Shown: positions 8,725-18,900, numbered from the stretch's first letter. The stretch: 43,509 nt of DNA from Thiobacillus sp. (GCA_024708885.1 JANJXT010000047.1:1-43509), one strand, 5' to 3'. A program made the numbers and translations. Notes: generated by a model not told the origin, from the sequence alone.

Positions 8725-11081
8725 TATCGAGATACCTGCTCCCCATCCTTGCCCTGCTCCTGATGTCCGGTGCCCATGCGGACAGCGGCCCGGCCGAGGA
8801 AGCGCGTGTCATCGTGAAATACAGACAGACACCCGACGCACTCAGGCAGGCGCTGTCGATCGAGCGGACGTCGAGGCTGTCGGCACGCCTGGGCCTGAGC
8901 TTGCGTGCCGGGCGGGATATCGGCGCGCGGGCCCACGTGGTCAGCGCCACGGGCATGTCCTCCGAAACGCTGGCCGCGCGTCTTGCCCAGGATGCAGACG
9001 TCGAGTACGCGACCCCCGATCGCCTGCGCACCATCCGCGCGCTGCCCAACGATCCGCTGTTTGCGGGTCAATGGTATCTGCAGGCCGCCGAGGCGGCGTC
9101 GACGCGCGCCACCGAGGCATGGAACCGGACCACGGGTTCGTCGAATGTGGTCGTGGCGGTGGTCGACACCGGCGTGCGTTTCGACCACCCGGACCTCGCT
9201 GGCAAACTATTGCCGGGATATGATTTCATATCCGACGCGGCGAACGCGGGGGACGGCGGCGGCCGCGACGCGGATGCGAGCGATCCCGGCGATTTCATTT
9301 CGCTTGCCGATACCTTGAATCCAATCTTGCAGGCAATGTGCGGCAGCGAGCTCACGCCGTACAACAGCAGCTGGCATGGCACCCGGGTTGCCGGCATTGC
9401 CGGCGCGGCTGCGAACAATTCCATCGGTGTTGCCGGGATGAGCTGGGGTGCGAAGCTTCTTCCGGTGCGCGCACTTGGCAAGTGCGGCGGCTACGATTCG
9501 GACATCATCGCGGGCATGCGCTGGGCCGCGGGACTGTGGGTGCCTGGCGTCCCGGACAATCCCGATCCGGCCAGGGTCATCAATCTGAGTCTGGGCGGCG
9601 AGGGTGATTGCACATCGCCTTACAGGGACGCCATCGCGGAATTGTCGGCGCGGAATGCGCTCATCGTCGCAGCGGCCGGCAACGAAACAGGGCCCGTGGG
9701 CGTGCCCGGAAACTGTGCGGGGGTGCTGACGGTTGCCGGTGTGCGCCATGTGGGCACCAAAGTCGGCTACAGCAGTTACGGGCCAGAAGTTGCTGTCAGC
9801 GCCCCGGCAGGCAACTGTGTGAATGCCTGGGGGCCCTGTCTTTACAGCATCGATACGACAACCAATCTGGGCGCGACCGTTCCGGCGGTGAACGGCTACA
9901 CCGACGGCTACACCTACAACATCGGGACCAGCTTTGCCGTGCCCCAGGTGGCCGGCGTGGCCGCGTTGATGCTGTCAGTGAATCCGGCGCTGACCCCGGC
10001 GGACATCATTGCGCACATCAAGCAAACCGCCCGCCCCTTTCCCATCGACAACACCCTGCCTGCCTGTCCGAACGCTGCGATGTCGGGCGACACCGCGGGC
10101 CAGTGCAACTGCACCACCGCCACCTGTGGCGCGGGCATCCTGGATGCGGCGGCAGCCGTGGCAGCGGCCGTGCCCGCGACCCAGACGGGCGCCATGACCC
10201 TGCGCGATGCCATCTATCTGTACAACCAGCCGCTTGATGCCAAAGGCAGCAAGATTCTTGCGGGCGTGGATTGTGATGTGTTCCAGTTGGTCATGGACGT
10301 GACCTCGGGCTACACCAACCTTGCCATGGGCCAGGGCAACACGCTGGCCAGCGCCATCGGAACGCAGGCCGCGTACCCCGACACCATTCTGAACACCCAC
10401 GCCATGTTCGCCTATGCGCTGTATCAGGATCGAGCGGTGAAGACCTTCACCTTCAACGACAGGAATGATCCATCCGCATCGGCCCGGATCGGCAGCGCAA
10501 GCGTCTTCGGTTACTGCTACTCGACCAAACCGACGGCCCACGTCTATTTCCAGCAGAAGGACACCTGCACCAACACCTATTCGGATGGCCGCACGGTCTC
10601 GTGTGCCGTCGCGGACAACGGCAGCGGCGCCGGGGCCGGCGGTGAAGGCAGCATGACCTTGCGCGACGCCATCTATCTGTATGACCAGCCCTTGAACGCG
10701 AAAGGCGACAAGATCCTGGCGGGGGAGGATTGCGATGTGTTCCAGCTCGTTCTGGACGTCAACGCGGGTTACACGGACCTGGCCATGGCCGAGGCCAGCA
10801 GTTTCGACAATGCAATCGCCACCCAGGTTGCCTATCGCGACCGCATCCAGGATTCGGCGGCGATGTTCTCCTATGCCCTGTACGGGAATCAGTCCGTGAA
10901 GACCTTCACGTTCAACGACAAAACCAATCCGACGTCTTCGGCGCAGACAGGCACGGCCACGGCCTTCGGTTACTGCTATTCAACCAGGCCGAACGCGCGT
11001 GTCTATATCCGGGAAAACGACACATGCACGGATCGATATTCAAACGGACAGACCCGTTACGTCGCGGGGTGCGTTCCGTAA
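8721..11081 (+). CDS. Secreted S8 (subtilisin-like) serine protease with two C-terminal repeat domains
   Basis: A 786-residue exported protease. It has a signal peptide (MISRYLLPILALLLMSGAHA), then a prodomain-like region to about residue 100 that ends DADVEYATPDRLRTI. The S8 catalytic domain follows, with Asp149 (VVAVVDTGVRFDHPDL), His219 (SSWHGTRVAGIAG), the oxyanion Asn321 (AAAGNETGP) and Ser404 (IGTSFAVPQVAGVAALM). All four catalytic elements are present. From about residue 490 come two homologous domains of roughly 140 residues, each opening with MTLRDAIYLY and containing CDVFQLV, VKTFTFND and FGYCYST. Their paired cysteines suggest disulfides in an exported protein. It is coupled by ATGA to the upstream lipoprotein. 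Confidence 0.9.
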   Translation: MISRYLLPILALLLMSGAHADSGPAEEARVIVKYRQTPDALRQALSIERTSRLSARLGLSLRAGRDIGARAHVVSATGMSSETLAARLAQDADVEYATPDRLRTIRALPNDPLFAGQWYLQAAEAASTRATEAWNRTTGSSNVVVAVVDTGVRFDHPDLAGKLLPGYDFISDAANAGDGGGRDADASDPGDFISLADTLNPILQAMCGSELTPYNSSWHGTRVAGIAGAAANNSIGVAGMSWGAKLLPVRALGKCGGYDSDIIAGMRWAAGLWVPGVPDNPDPARVINLSLGGEGDCTSPYRDAIAELSARNALIVAAAGNETGPVGVPGNCAGVLTVAGVRHVGTKVGYSSYGPEVAVSAPAGNCVNAWGPCLYSIDTTTNLGATVPAVNGYTDGYTYNIGTSFAVPQVAGVAALMLSVNPALTPADIIAHIKQTARPFPIDNTLPACPNAAMSGDTAGQCNCTTATCGAGILDAAAAVAAAVPATQTGAMTLRDAIYLYNQPLDAKGSKILAGVDCDVFQLVMDVTSGYTNLAMGQGNTLASAIGTQAAYPDTILNTHAMFAYALYQDRAVKTFTFNDRNDPSASARIGSASVFGYCYSTKPTAHVYFQQKDTCTNTYSDGRTVSCAVADNGSGAGAGGEGSMTLRDAIYLYDQPLNAKGDKILAGEDCDVFQLVLDVNAGYTDLAMAEASSFDNAIATQVAYRDRIQDSAAMFSYALYGNQSVKTFTFNDKTNPTSSAQTGTATAFGYCYSTRPNARVYIRENDTCTDRYSNGQTRYVAGCVP
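10189..11078 (+). repeat. Tandem duplication of the C-terminal domain in the S8 protease gene
   Basis: Copy 1 (about 10189-10615) and copy 2 (about 10648-11078) encode the same domain. Shared blocks occur in the same order: TLRDAIYLY, QPL(D/N)AKG, KILAG, DCDVFQLV, MFxYALY, VKTFTFND and FGYCYST. The copies have diverged at many positions, so the duplication is old. The domain is not one I can name. Confidence 0.85.
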
Positions 11082-11249
11082 AACCACGGATCGCGGCGGC
11101 GCGGTCGAGGGTGCGGGCGTCTCTCCCCCGGCCCTCTCTGCGCAAGCGGGGGAGCAAAGCCTCGCTGCACGAGTTCACGCCAACGGTTGCCCCTCTTTTT
11201 TCTCCAAGCTTATAAAATTGCCTGTTTGTCTTCTCGGCATCACGCGTCC

Positions 11250-13595
11250 ATGTCCCTTGCCCCCGAACACCTCGCGGCCGCGCAACGCGCTTTCGCCTTG
11301 CACCAGCAGGGCCGCTCCGAGCAGGCCCTGGCGCTGATCGAGCCGCTGCTGACGCTTGCGCCGCCGCAGCCTGCCTTGCTGAACCTCGCCGCGGTGTGCG
11401 CGCGTTCGCTTGGACTGCTGGATCGGGCAGAGACGTATCTGCGTTCCGCTATCGAGATCAAGCCCGATCATGCCGCTGCGCTGTGCAACCTGGGCCTGGT
11501 TCTGAGCGATGCCGGCCGGCTCGGCGAAGCGGAAGCCGCGTTCCTGAAAACCCTTGAACTGGCGCCGAGCGATGCGAACACCGCGGTCAACCTGGGCAAC
11601 CTGTACCGGGCCACGAAACGGCCCGTGGAGGCTGAACGGCGCTACAGGGCGGCGCTGGAAGCCGCGCCGGACCATGTCAATGCGCTCTACAACCTCGGTT
11701 TGCTGCTCGCGGGGCAGGATCGGCATGATGAAGCCGAGGCCGCCTACCGACAATCGCTGAAAATCCAGCCGCGCCAGGCCGACGTCCATAACGACCTGGG
11801 CAATGTGCTCATGGACGGGCTGCGCTTCGACGAGGCCGAAGATGCCTATCGCAAGGCCATTGCTCTGTCGCCGGAGTATGCCGACGCCCATTTCAACCTT
11901 GCCACCCTGCTTCTGGAACGTCGGCGGCTGGAGGAAGCCTGGCGTCAGTTGCAGCACTGCCTGCGCCTTCAGCCAGACCATGCCAACGCACTCAATGCGA
12001 TGGGCAATCTGCTGAGCGAGACCGGGAAGTGGGACGAGGCGGAAAATGCGTATCGCCATGCCCTGAAAATCCGGCCCGACTCCGCCAATATCCATCGCAA
12101 TCTTGGCAACCTGCTGCTGGAGCTCCACCGCTTCCCGGAGGCAGAAGCCGAGTTTCGGCAGGCCGTCGCGCTCGAACCCACTTACGGCTATGCCATCGGA
12201 CAAGCCGCAAGCTGCGCCCGCCAGCTGCTGTCCTGGTCACAGGCAGCCTCGGATGAGGCGAACATCATCGCCAGTATCGAACGAGAGGTTTCAGGCATAC
12301 CCTCGCGAATACTCATGTCCTTGCCTTCGGCAGACGCGCGGGTTCAATTGCAGGCCGCCCTGCTCGCATGCCGAGACAAGATCCAGCCTTTTCTCGACAA
12401 GCCGCCCGTGTTCAACCCGGCCAGCCACCCGCGCGACCAACGCGTGCGGATTGGCTACCTGTCAGGCGATTTTCGCGAACATGCCGTGATGCATCTATTG
12501 GGCGGGATCTTCGAGCTTCATGACAGGGCGGGATTCAAAATTCATGCGTACTCCATTGGTCCGAGCACCCGGGATTCCTACCGCGAAAGAGTCGAGAAAA
12601 ATGTCGAGGTTTTTCGCGATGTCCGGATGACGTCGGATGAGGAGGCTGCGAGCCTCATTGCGGGGGACGGCATCGACATTCTGGTCGATCTGACTGGACA
12701 TACGCAGCATTCCCGTCTGGGCATCACCGCCGCTCGTCCCGCGCCCATCATCGTCAACTGGCTGGGCTATCCAGGCACCCTGGGGCATGCAAGACTGGCC
12801 GATTACATCATTGGCGACCCCATTGCAACGCCTGCCAGCCAGGCCGAATTCTTCAGCGAAACCCTGGCGCAGATGCCCCATTGCTGCCTGCCCAATGACG
12901 ACAAGCGGCCGATTGGCCGCGTGCCGACGCGCGATGAGGAAGGCCTGCCCGCAGGCGCATTGGTTTTCGCAAGTTTCAACCAAAGCTTCAAGCTCATTCC
13001 GGAAACCTTTGACGTGTGGTGCCGCTTGCTGCGCGATATTCCAGGAAGCGTCCTCTGGATGGCGGCGCTCCCGCCTTCGGCGGCGGAGAACCTGAAGCGG
13101 GAAGCCGGTGCGCGAGGCGTTGAACCCGAGCGAATCATCTTCGCGCACAAGAAGCGGGACATTGCCGACCACCTCGCACGCTTGAGCCTGGCCGATCTGG
13201 CGCTGGACAGTTTCCCCTACACGTCGCACTCCACCGGATGCGACGTGCTGTGGGCCGGCGTGCCGCTCGTCACAAAAACGGGCGAGACATTCGCCAGCCG
13301 AATCGCCGCCAGTCTGTTGCACGCTGTTGGCCTGCCGGAATTGGTCGCTGCGACCTGGGACGAGTACTTCGATGTTGCGTATGCCTTGGCAGGCGACCCC
13401 GAAAAATTGCAGGGCGTACGGGAAAAGCTGGCGCATGGCCGGCTTGCGTCGCCGCTGTTTGATACCGCTCGATTCACCCGCGACCTCGAGGCCCTGTATT
13501 CAAAAATGTGGGCGCAGCACCCAAGCGGGAACCGGGCACCCCTGCTTGCCACGCCGGAAAGCGCTCATGGGGACGCATTCCGGCGTGTCCAGTGA
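11250..13595 (+). CDS. TPR-repeat O-linked N-acetylglucosamine transferase, SPINDLY type (GT41)
   Basis: 781 residues from the ATG at 11250; upstream in-frame codons to 11187 do not look like protein. Residues 1 to about 310 are eight to nine tetratricopeptide repeats, many with the signature (N/A)LGxLLxxxGRxxEAExxYRxAL. Residues about 390-760 are the GT41 catalytic region: RIGYLSGDFREHAV, DILVDLTGHTQHSRLG, PAPIIVNWLGYPGTLG, FASFNQSFKLIPETF, and the C-terminal DSFPYTSHSTGCDVLWAGVP. Known relatives transfer GlcNAc, fucose or another sugar to Ser/Thr of proteins, or take part in surface glycan assembly. The bacterial targets are mostly unknown. It is preceded by a 168-bp gap after the protease gene and is probably a separate unit. 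Confidence 0.9.
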   Translation: MSLAPEHLAAAQRAFALHQQGRSEQALALIEPLLTLAPPQPALLNLAAVCARSLGLLDRAETYLRSAIEIKPDHAAALCNLGLVLSDAGRLGEAEAAFLKTLELAPSDANTAVNLGNLYRATKRPVEAERRYRAALEAAPDHVNALYNLGLLLAGQDRHDEAEAAYRQSLKIQPRQADVHNDLGNVLMDGLRFDEAEDAYRKAIALSPEYADAHFNLATLLLERRRLEEAWRQLQHCLRLQPDHANALNAMGNLLSETGKWDEAENAYRHALKIRPDSANIHRNLGNLLLELHRFPEAEAEFRQAVALEPTYGYAIGQAASCARQLLSWSQAASDEANIIASIEREVSGIPSRILMSLPSADARVQLQAALLACRDKIQPFLDKPPVFNPASHPRDQRVRIGYLSGDFREHAVMHLLGGIFELHDRAGFKIHAYSIGPSTRDSYRERVEKNVEVFRDVRMTSDEEAASLIAGDGIDILVDLTGHTQHSRLGITAARPAPIIVNWLGYPGTLGHARLADYIIGDPIATPASQAEFFSETLAQMPHCCLPNDDKRPIGRVPTRDEEGLPAGALVFASFNQSFKLIPETFDVWCRLLRDIPGSVLWMAALPPSAAENLKREAGARGVEPERIIFAHKKRDIADHLARLSLADLALDSFPYTSHSTGCDVLWAGVPLVTKTGETFASRIAASLLHAVGLPELVAATWDEYFDVAYALAGDPEKLQGVREKLAHGRLASPLFDTARFTRDLEALYSKMWAQHPSGNRAPLLATPESAHGDAFRRVQ

Positions 13596-13723
13596 GCGCT
13601 TGCGCCGCCGGCGTGCCAACACATGTCTTCTTCATGGAGATGCGCTTGGCGGGTCATGGCGGGTGCGCTGTCCGCGCTCTCCCACTCGGCGCGCTACGCT
13701 CGCTCAAGTCCGACAGCGAGCAG

Positions 13724-14157
13724 GCGTAGCCCGGATGCAGCGCAGCGAAATCCGGGGCAAGTTTGCCCGGGTCGGCTTCCCCGGGGGCGCGCAGGCCGGT
13801 TTCCCCGGATTCCATTTCATTCCATCCGGGCTACGCTCGCTCAAGTCCGACAGGCTGCTAGCGTCCCTCCCGCCCCCCCGGCGCGGCCTTGTGTTCCACC
13901 GCAAACACCGCCGCTTCGACCCGTGACGACAGGTTGAGCAAGCGTAGCCCGGATGCAGCGCAGCGAAATCCGGGGCAAGTTTGCCCGGGTCGGCTTCCCC
14001 GAGGGCGCGCAGGTCGGCTTCCCCGGATTCCATTTCATTCCATCCGGGCTATGCTCGCTCAAGTCCGACAGACTGCTAGCGTCCCTCTCGCCCCCCTGGC
14101 GCGACCTTGTGTTCCACCGCAAACACCGCTGCTTCGACCCGTGACGACAGGTTGAGC
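13724..14157. repeat. 218-bp direct tandem duplication with a REP-like palindrome and the 3' end of the response regulator gene
   Basis: Copy A (about 13724-13939) and copy B (about 13942-14157) are offset by exactly 218 bp and are about 94 percent alike by eye. Each begins gcgtagcccggatgcagcgc, contains the matching right arm ccatccgggct(a/g), and ends with the last 27 codons of the response regulator gene that lies on the minus strand. Copy B holds the real 3' end of that gene and copy A an orphan duplicate ending in the same stop. The 480-bp stretch from 13596 to 14075 holds nothing else except a partial third piece of the unit (cgctacgctcgctcaagtcc) at about 13692-13717. Confidence 0.9.
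13725..13836. repeat. REP-like palindromic element (copy A)
   Basis: The left arm gtagcccggatg (about 13726-13737) pairs with the right arm catccgggctac (about 13823-13834) around a GC-rich loop. This agcccggatgcagcgcagcg element with its mirror arm is a common intergenic repeat of beta- and gammaproteobacteria. A second copy lies at about 13943-14054 with one changed base in the right arm. It could act as a transcript-end structure for the convergent genes on both sides. Confidence 0.6.
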
Positions 14158-14738
14158 TTGGCGAGGATGTGGCGGACGTGCAGCTTGACGGTGTCGTGGC
14201 TGATGTCGAGGGTGCGGGCGATGGCCTTGTTGGATTCTCCGCGCGAAAGGTGGGAAAGGATTTCGCGTTCGCGCGGGGTGAGCGCGTCGAGCAGGGAGCT
14301 GGTGTCCTGACCTTTCTTGTCGTACAGATTGACGAGCTTGGCGGTCATGGCGGGGGCGACGACGGTTTCGCCGCGCTGGGCGCGCTGGATGGCGTCGACC
14401 ACCTCGTCAGGCTCCATGCTCTTGAGGAGATAGCCGTTGGCCCCGGCGCGCAGGGCGCGGGCAAGGTCGTCTTCCGCCTCGGACAGGGTGAGGATGAGGA
14501 TGGGCAGGTCGAAACCGTCGCCTCGCAATTGCTGCATGAGGGTGATGCCGTCGGTCCCCGGTATGTTGAGGTCGAGGATGAGCACGTCGGGGCGGTGTGC
14601 GCGCAGCAGCATCGCGACGTCGTCCGGATTGCCGGTGAAGGCGGTGACTTCGATGCTGCCGCTTTGTTCGAGGAGTTCGGCCAGCCCCTTGCGGAACAGG
14701 GTGTGGTCGTCGACGAGAATGATGCGGGTGAGGCTCAT
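14076..14738 (-). CDS. NarL/FixJ-family response regulator
   Basis: 220 residues. The receiver domain (about 1-120) has the acidic pair D10-D11, phosphoacceptor D56 (DVLILDLNIPGTDG), the conserved Thr/Ser region ILTLSEAE and Lys104 or nearby in GANGYLLKSMEPDEV. The LuxR-type helix-turn-helix (about 150-212) reads LTPREREILSHLSRGESNKA and HDTVKLHVRHILAKLNL. It overlaps the histidine kinase gene by 4 bp (ATGA), so it forms a two-component pair with that kinase and binds DNA when phosphorylated. It resembles NarL, but whether the signal is nitrate, redox or something else is not shown. Its final 27 codons are duplicated downstream. Confidence 0.9.
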   Translation of the reverse strand: MSLTRIILVDDHTLFRKGLAELLEQSGSIEVTAFTGNPDDVAMLLRAHRPDVLILDLNIPGTDGITLMQQLRGDGFDLPILILTLSEAEDDLARALRAGANGYLLKSMEPDEVVDAIQRAQRGETVVAPAMTAKLVNLYDKKGQDTSSLLDALTPREREILSHLSRGESNKAIARTLDISHDTVKLHVRHILAKLNLSSRVEAAVFAVEHKVAPGGREGR

Positions 14739-15934
14739 GCGGCGGGTTCCGGCTTGCGTTTGGGGAAGACGAGGCGGATGACGGTGCCGCCGGCGGGGCG
14801 GGATTCGATGGTCAGTTTGCCGTTCAGCCGTGCGGCACGTTCGCGCATGATGGTGAGGCCGAAGCTTTTGCCCATGGTGGACGATTCGTCGTGCTTTTTC
14901 TGCACGCCGACGCCGTCGTCGGCGACATTGATGATGTACTGGCCGTTTTCGAGGTCGAAGGTGATCACGACGTGGCGCGCGCGGGCGTGCTTGGCGATGT
15001 TGTAGAGCGATTCCTGGATGATGTGGAAGACCTGGATTTCCTCGTCGGGGGTGAGGGTGACGTCCTGCACCAGGTTGAGGAAATCGACGTCGGCGTTGGC
15101 CTTCTTGCGGAAGCTCTTGGCGAGTTCCTGGATCGCCGGCACCAGCCCGCGCGGATTGATGCGGTCGCGGTACTGCGTGATGAGGTTGCGCAGGTCGGCA
15201 TAGGCAAGGTCGACGGCTTCCTCGACGTCGCCCAGATAGCGGTTGGCCTTGGGATAGTCCTCGCGGCGCATGGCGTCGCTCAATACGGTCAGACGCATCT
15301 TGGCATAGGCGAGTGTCTGCGCCAGCGAATCATGGATCTGGTTGGCCAGCATCTGGCGCTCGTTCATCAGCGAGATGCGCATGTTCTCGCGGGTGAGCCG
15401 CGCGTTCTCGAGCGCGATGCCGAGGTGTTCGCTGATGGAACGGAACAGCAGGCGCACATCCTCCGGCACGCTCTTGCCCGCCTCCATGAACAGATTGTAG
15501 ACCCCCATGACCTGGTTTCTGTGCATCAGCGGCACGGCAACCACGCTGTTGCAGATGTCGGTGAAATAGGAGTCGTTGGCCTGGCGCTGGCAGAAGGCGA
15601 CGTTGTTCCAGCTGCTCACGCTGACTTCGCGGGCCGCCTTGCCGCACACGCCGCAATCGACGCTGACGATGGCTTCGTGCTCGACGAGGTCGGGCGGCAG
15701 GCCGATGGAACCGATGAGGCGCAGGTGCGAACGGTCGTCGGTGATGATGCGCACTGCGCCGGCCTGCGCGCCGGCGAGGCGCACCATGGTCGACAGGAAT
15801 CGCCCCAGCAGCTGTTCGACGTTGGCGTCGGTGGACAGGCTGGTGGTGATTTCCGACAGCACCTTCAGGGCCGGCACGCTGATGTTGCCGGAATCCGCGG
15901 AGGTGTGCTGGATCAGCGGGTGGATGTCCTGCAT
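14735..15934 (-). CDS. Soluble NarX-like sensor histidine kinase with a Cys-rich GAF domain
   Basis: 399 residues from MQDIHPLIQHTSADSG; the frame stays open upstream but that sequence belongs to the neighbouring gene on another frame. No membrane segment is visible, so it should be cytoplasmic. Residues about 25-180 form a GAF-type domain with four cysteines in the pattern C-x2-C-x17-C-x12-C (VDCGVCGKAARE, AFCQRQ, DICNSV). A HisKA_3 dimerisation domain with phospho-acceptor His201 follows (NQIHDSLAQTLAYAKMRL), then an ATPase domain with IIQESLYNIAKHARA, VADDGVGV and GKSFGLTIMRERA. It autophosphorylates and passes phosphate to the overlapping NarL-type regulator. The cysteines suggest a redox or iron-sulfur sensor, which is an inference. 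Confidence 0.87.
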   Translation of the reverse strand: MQDIHPLIQHTSADSGNISVPALKVLSEITTSLSTDANVEQLLGRFLSTMVRLAGAQAGAVRIITDDRSHLRLIGSIGLPPDLVEHEAIVSVDCGVCGKAAREVSVSSWNNVAFCQRQANDSYFTDICNSVVAVPLMHRNQVMGVYNLFMEAGKSVPEDVRLLFRSISEHLGIALENARLTRENMRISLMNERQMLANQIHDSLAQTLAYAKMRLTVLSDAMRREDYPKANRYLGDVEEAVDLAYADLRNLITQYRDRINPRGLVPAIQELAKSFRKKANADVDFLNLVQDVTLTPDEEIQVFHIIQESLYNIAKHARARHVVITFDLENGQYIINVADDGVGVQKKHDESSTMGKSFGLTIMRERAARLNGKLTIESRPAGGTVIRLVFPKRKPEPAA

Positions 15935-15993
15935 GGTGAATCCGAGTGAAGCCGATTCATAAGGATAGCGGATTGCGGCCCTGGATAGGGCGC

Positions 15994-18900
15994 TCAGTGA
16001 GCCGCCGGAGGCGCACCGGCGGATGGCGCGGGCTCGATGCTGGGTTCGAGATCTTCCGGGAATCCGCCGCTCGCCGGCTGCCTGACCTGCGGATCGGCCT
16101 GGCTGGTCGAACCGTCCGGCTTTTCTTTCGCGGGTGGGCGCGGCGCGGGGGCCGTTGGCGGGGCGTCTGCGGCGGGTGCTTCGACCGGCGGCACGGCTGC
16201 CGCGGCGGGTGCCGGCGGCTCCGGATAGAGATGCGGCTGTAATGGCGGCAGCAGGGTCTTGAGGATCTGCGCGGTGAGCGAGCTGGTGAAGCCGAAGCGT
16301 CCGGCCTGTTCGCCAGGGACCAGCGCGGTCAGCGTGCCGAAATAGCGGTCGCCAAGATAGAAGGCGAAGGTGGCGGTGCGGTTGACCACGCGCGATTCGA
16401 GCAGCTGGCCTCCCTTGCCGTAGCGTTCGAAGCGGTGGTCGCCGGTGCCGGTCTTGCCGCCGAGGGTGAGGCGGTTTCCAGCCGGATCCTTGAGCGCGCC
16501 GGCCAGCCGCACGGCGGTGCCGGACTCGACCACCTGGGCCAGTGCGCGGCGCACGGTCTGCGCGACTTCGGCGGGCATCAGGCGCTCGCTGGCGGGCGAT
16601 TTCGGCGACAGGCGCGTGTCGTAGGGCGTGTCGGCGGCAAAGCGCATGCCGGTGAGGCTCGCCAGCGGCCGGCGCACGCCGTCGTTGACGAGGATGCCCA
16701 TCAGCTCGGCGAGCGCGGCGGGGCGGTCGCCCGAGCTGCCGATCGCGGTGGCGTAGGACGGCGTGATGGTGTCGAAGGGATAGCCCAGGCGCTTCCAGTC
16801 GGCGAGCAGGCGGTCGAAGGCCTCCACCTCCAGCAGGGACTGGATGCGCGTGTCCTGCGCGTTCTTGCGGCTGGTGCGGAACAGCCAGTCGTAGACTTCG
16901 AGGCGCACGCCGGCGCCGGTCTCGTAGAGGGCCTTGAGATCGGTCTGCGGCGCGCTGCGCAGCGTCTTCACCACCCACAGTTCGAGCGGATGCAGCTGCG
17001 CGATGTAGCCGCGGTCGGCAAGGCTGTAGGCGTCTGGCGCATGTTCGCGATACAGGGCCTGGAGCGCCTTCTGCCCGAGTGCGGTGCTGGCGGGAACGTG
17101 CGCGTGCAGGGCCTGCACCCAGGCGGCGAAGTCGGCGTCGGGTTCGAGATAGCGATACACGGCGGTGTAACGGCGCGCGCTGGCGCCGGCGCGGGTGTAG
17201 AGATCCTCCGCCATCCTGGCCGGGGTCAGCGCCTTGTGGCGCTGATAGAAACGGTTGATGTAGACGCGGCCTTCCTGCTCGACGAAGCGCGCGAGGTAGG
17301 TTTCGCGCAGCGGGTTGCTGGCGTCTTCCAGGACGCGCGCCGCCGCGCCGGGCGTGTTGCTGGCGTAGTGACGCACGATGTCGCGCATGATGCGGATGTA
17401 GACGAGGTTGACCGAGTTGCGCGTGGCCTCCCACACGTCCATCACGCGGCCGTTGTCCTTGGCGTCGAAGTTGGCGAAGTTGTGCAGGCCGCCGCCGGTG
17501 AAGAAGGGTTCCGGCGTCGCGGAATACATGCGCTCCATCGCCGCGTCGAGCGTGGCGGCGAGCGGCTCGTCGCGGTCGGCGAGGAGCCGCGCCGCGACCC
17601 ATTGCGCCAGCACGTCGCGCTGCGGCAGCGATTTCAGGGTCAGCGCCTTGGGTTCGAGCGAACGGTACTCGCCGTGCAGGCGCGCGATGATTTCCAGATA
17701 GGTGACGAGCGTGCGCAGCTTGGCGGTGGAGCCGAGGTCGAGCCGTGCCTGGCTGTTGATGTCGAAGGGCTGGTTGAGGTTGTCGGCCTGGACGCGCAGC
17801 AGGTTGCCTTGCGCCGTCTTCTCGTACAGGGTGAAACTGTAGATGACGGCCGCGAGCGGATTGTCCGGGCTCAGCAGGCGATGGCCGATGAGGCCCGACG
17901 CGGCTGCGGCCTCGGGTCTGGCCAGGCTTTGCAGGTAGCGGCTGACGATCTGCTGCGCCGCCTGGTTGATGCTGGTGTCGACCACGAGGTCGAGGCGGTC
18001 CAGGTCATACAGCCGCGGCACGCCGAGCAGCGCGGCGACGCGGATGCGCTGCGCGTTGGCGGCTTTCTGCTCGACGAAATGCGGGGGTGGCGGATCGACG
18101 CGCTGGCTGGTCGCACGCAGCTTGACCGCTTTGGCCTGTACGGCAAGTTCACGCGGGATCACGCCGGCGTTGGCGAGCAGGTCGAGGTGGTCGTCGGTGA
18201 GCGCGTCCAGGGCCTTGCGGTTGGACGCGAGGTAATACGAGGGGCGGCGTTCGGCGACGATGAGCGAGAGCGCGTGCTTGAGCGCGCTGGCATAGCGCGC
18301 GTCCTTGTCCTGCGGCGCCTTGGCGAGGGTGCGGTTGACGTCGTCGAAGTCGAGGCCGTACCACGCCCACAGGCCGTCGCCGACCCCGTGCACCTCGCCA
18401 TGGCGCGGCGCGGCCGCCAGCGGCACGGTGTTGAGGTAGGCGGTGACGGTCTCGCGGCGCATCGCCAGGGTGTTGGGGCCGTTGAGGTAGGCACGCAGGC
18501 TGGCGGTGGTCATCTGGCGCAGCTTTTCGCGCATGTTCGCGGTGAGGCCTTCGGGCGAGTGGCGGTATTTCTCGATCTGTGTCGGCAGCGTGCTGCCGCC
18601 CGGCACGTTGCGGTTGCGGTCGACCAGGCTGATGCCCTTTTCCAGCAGCGCCTGCGCGAGGCGATCCCATTCCACCGCGGGGTTGCGGGTGGGGAATTCC
18701 TCGCTCAGCAGTTCGCGGTTCTCGATGTAGAGCAGGGCGCTCACCAGCACCGGCGGGATGGCGGCGAAATTCTCGTAGGCGCGCGTGGGCTGGCGGCTGG
18801 CATAGAGCGGCAGGCCGGCGCTGTCGTAGAGCGTGATGCCGGCCTGGTCCTTCTCGTGATACGGCAGGAACAGTCCGAGATCCGCCACGCGCGCCATCTG

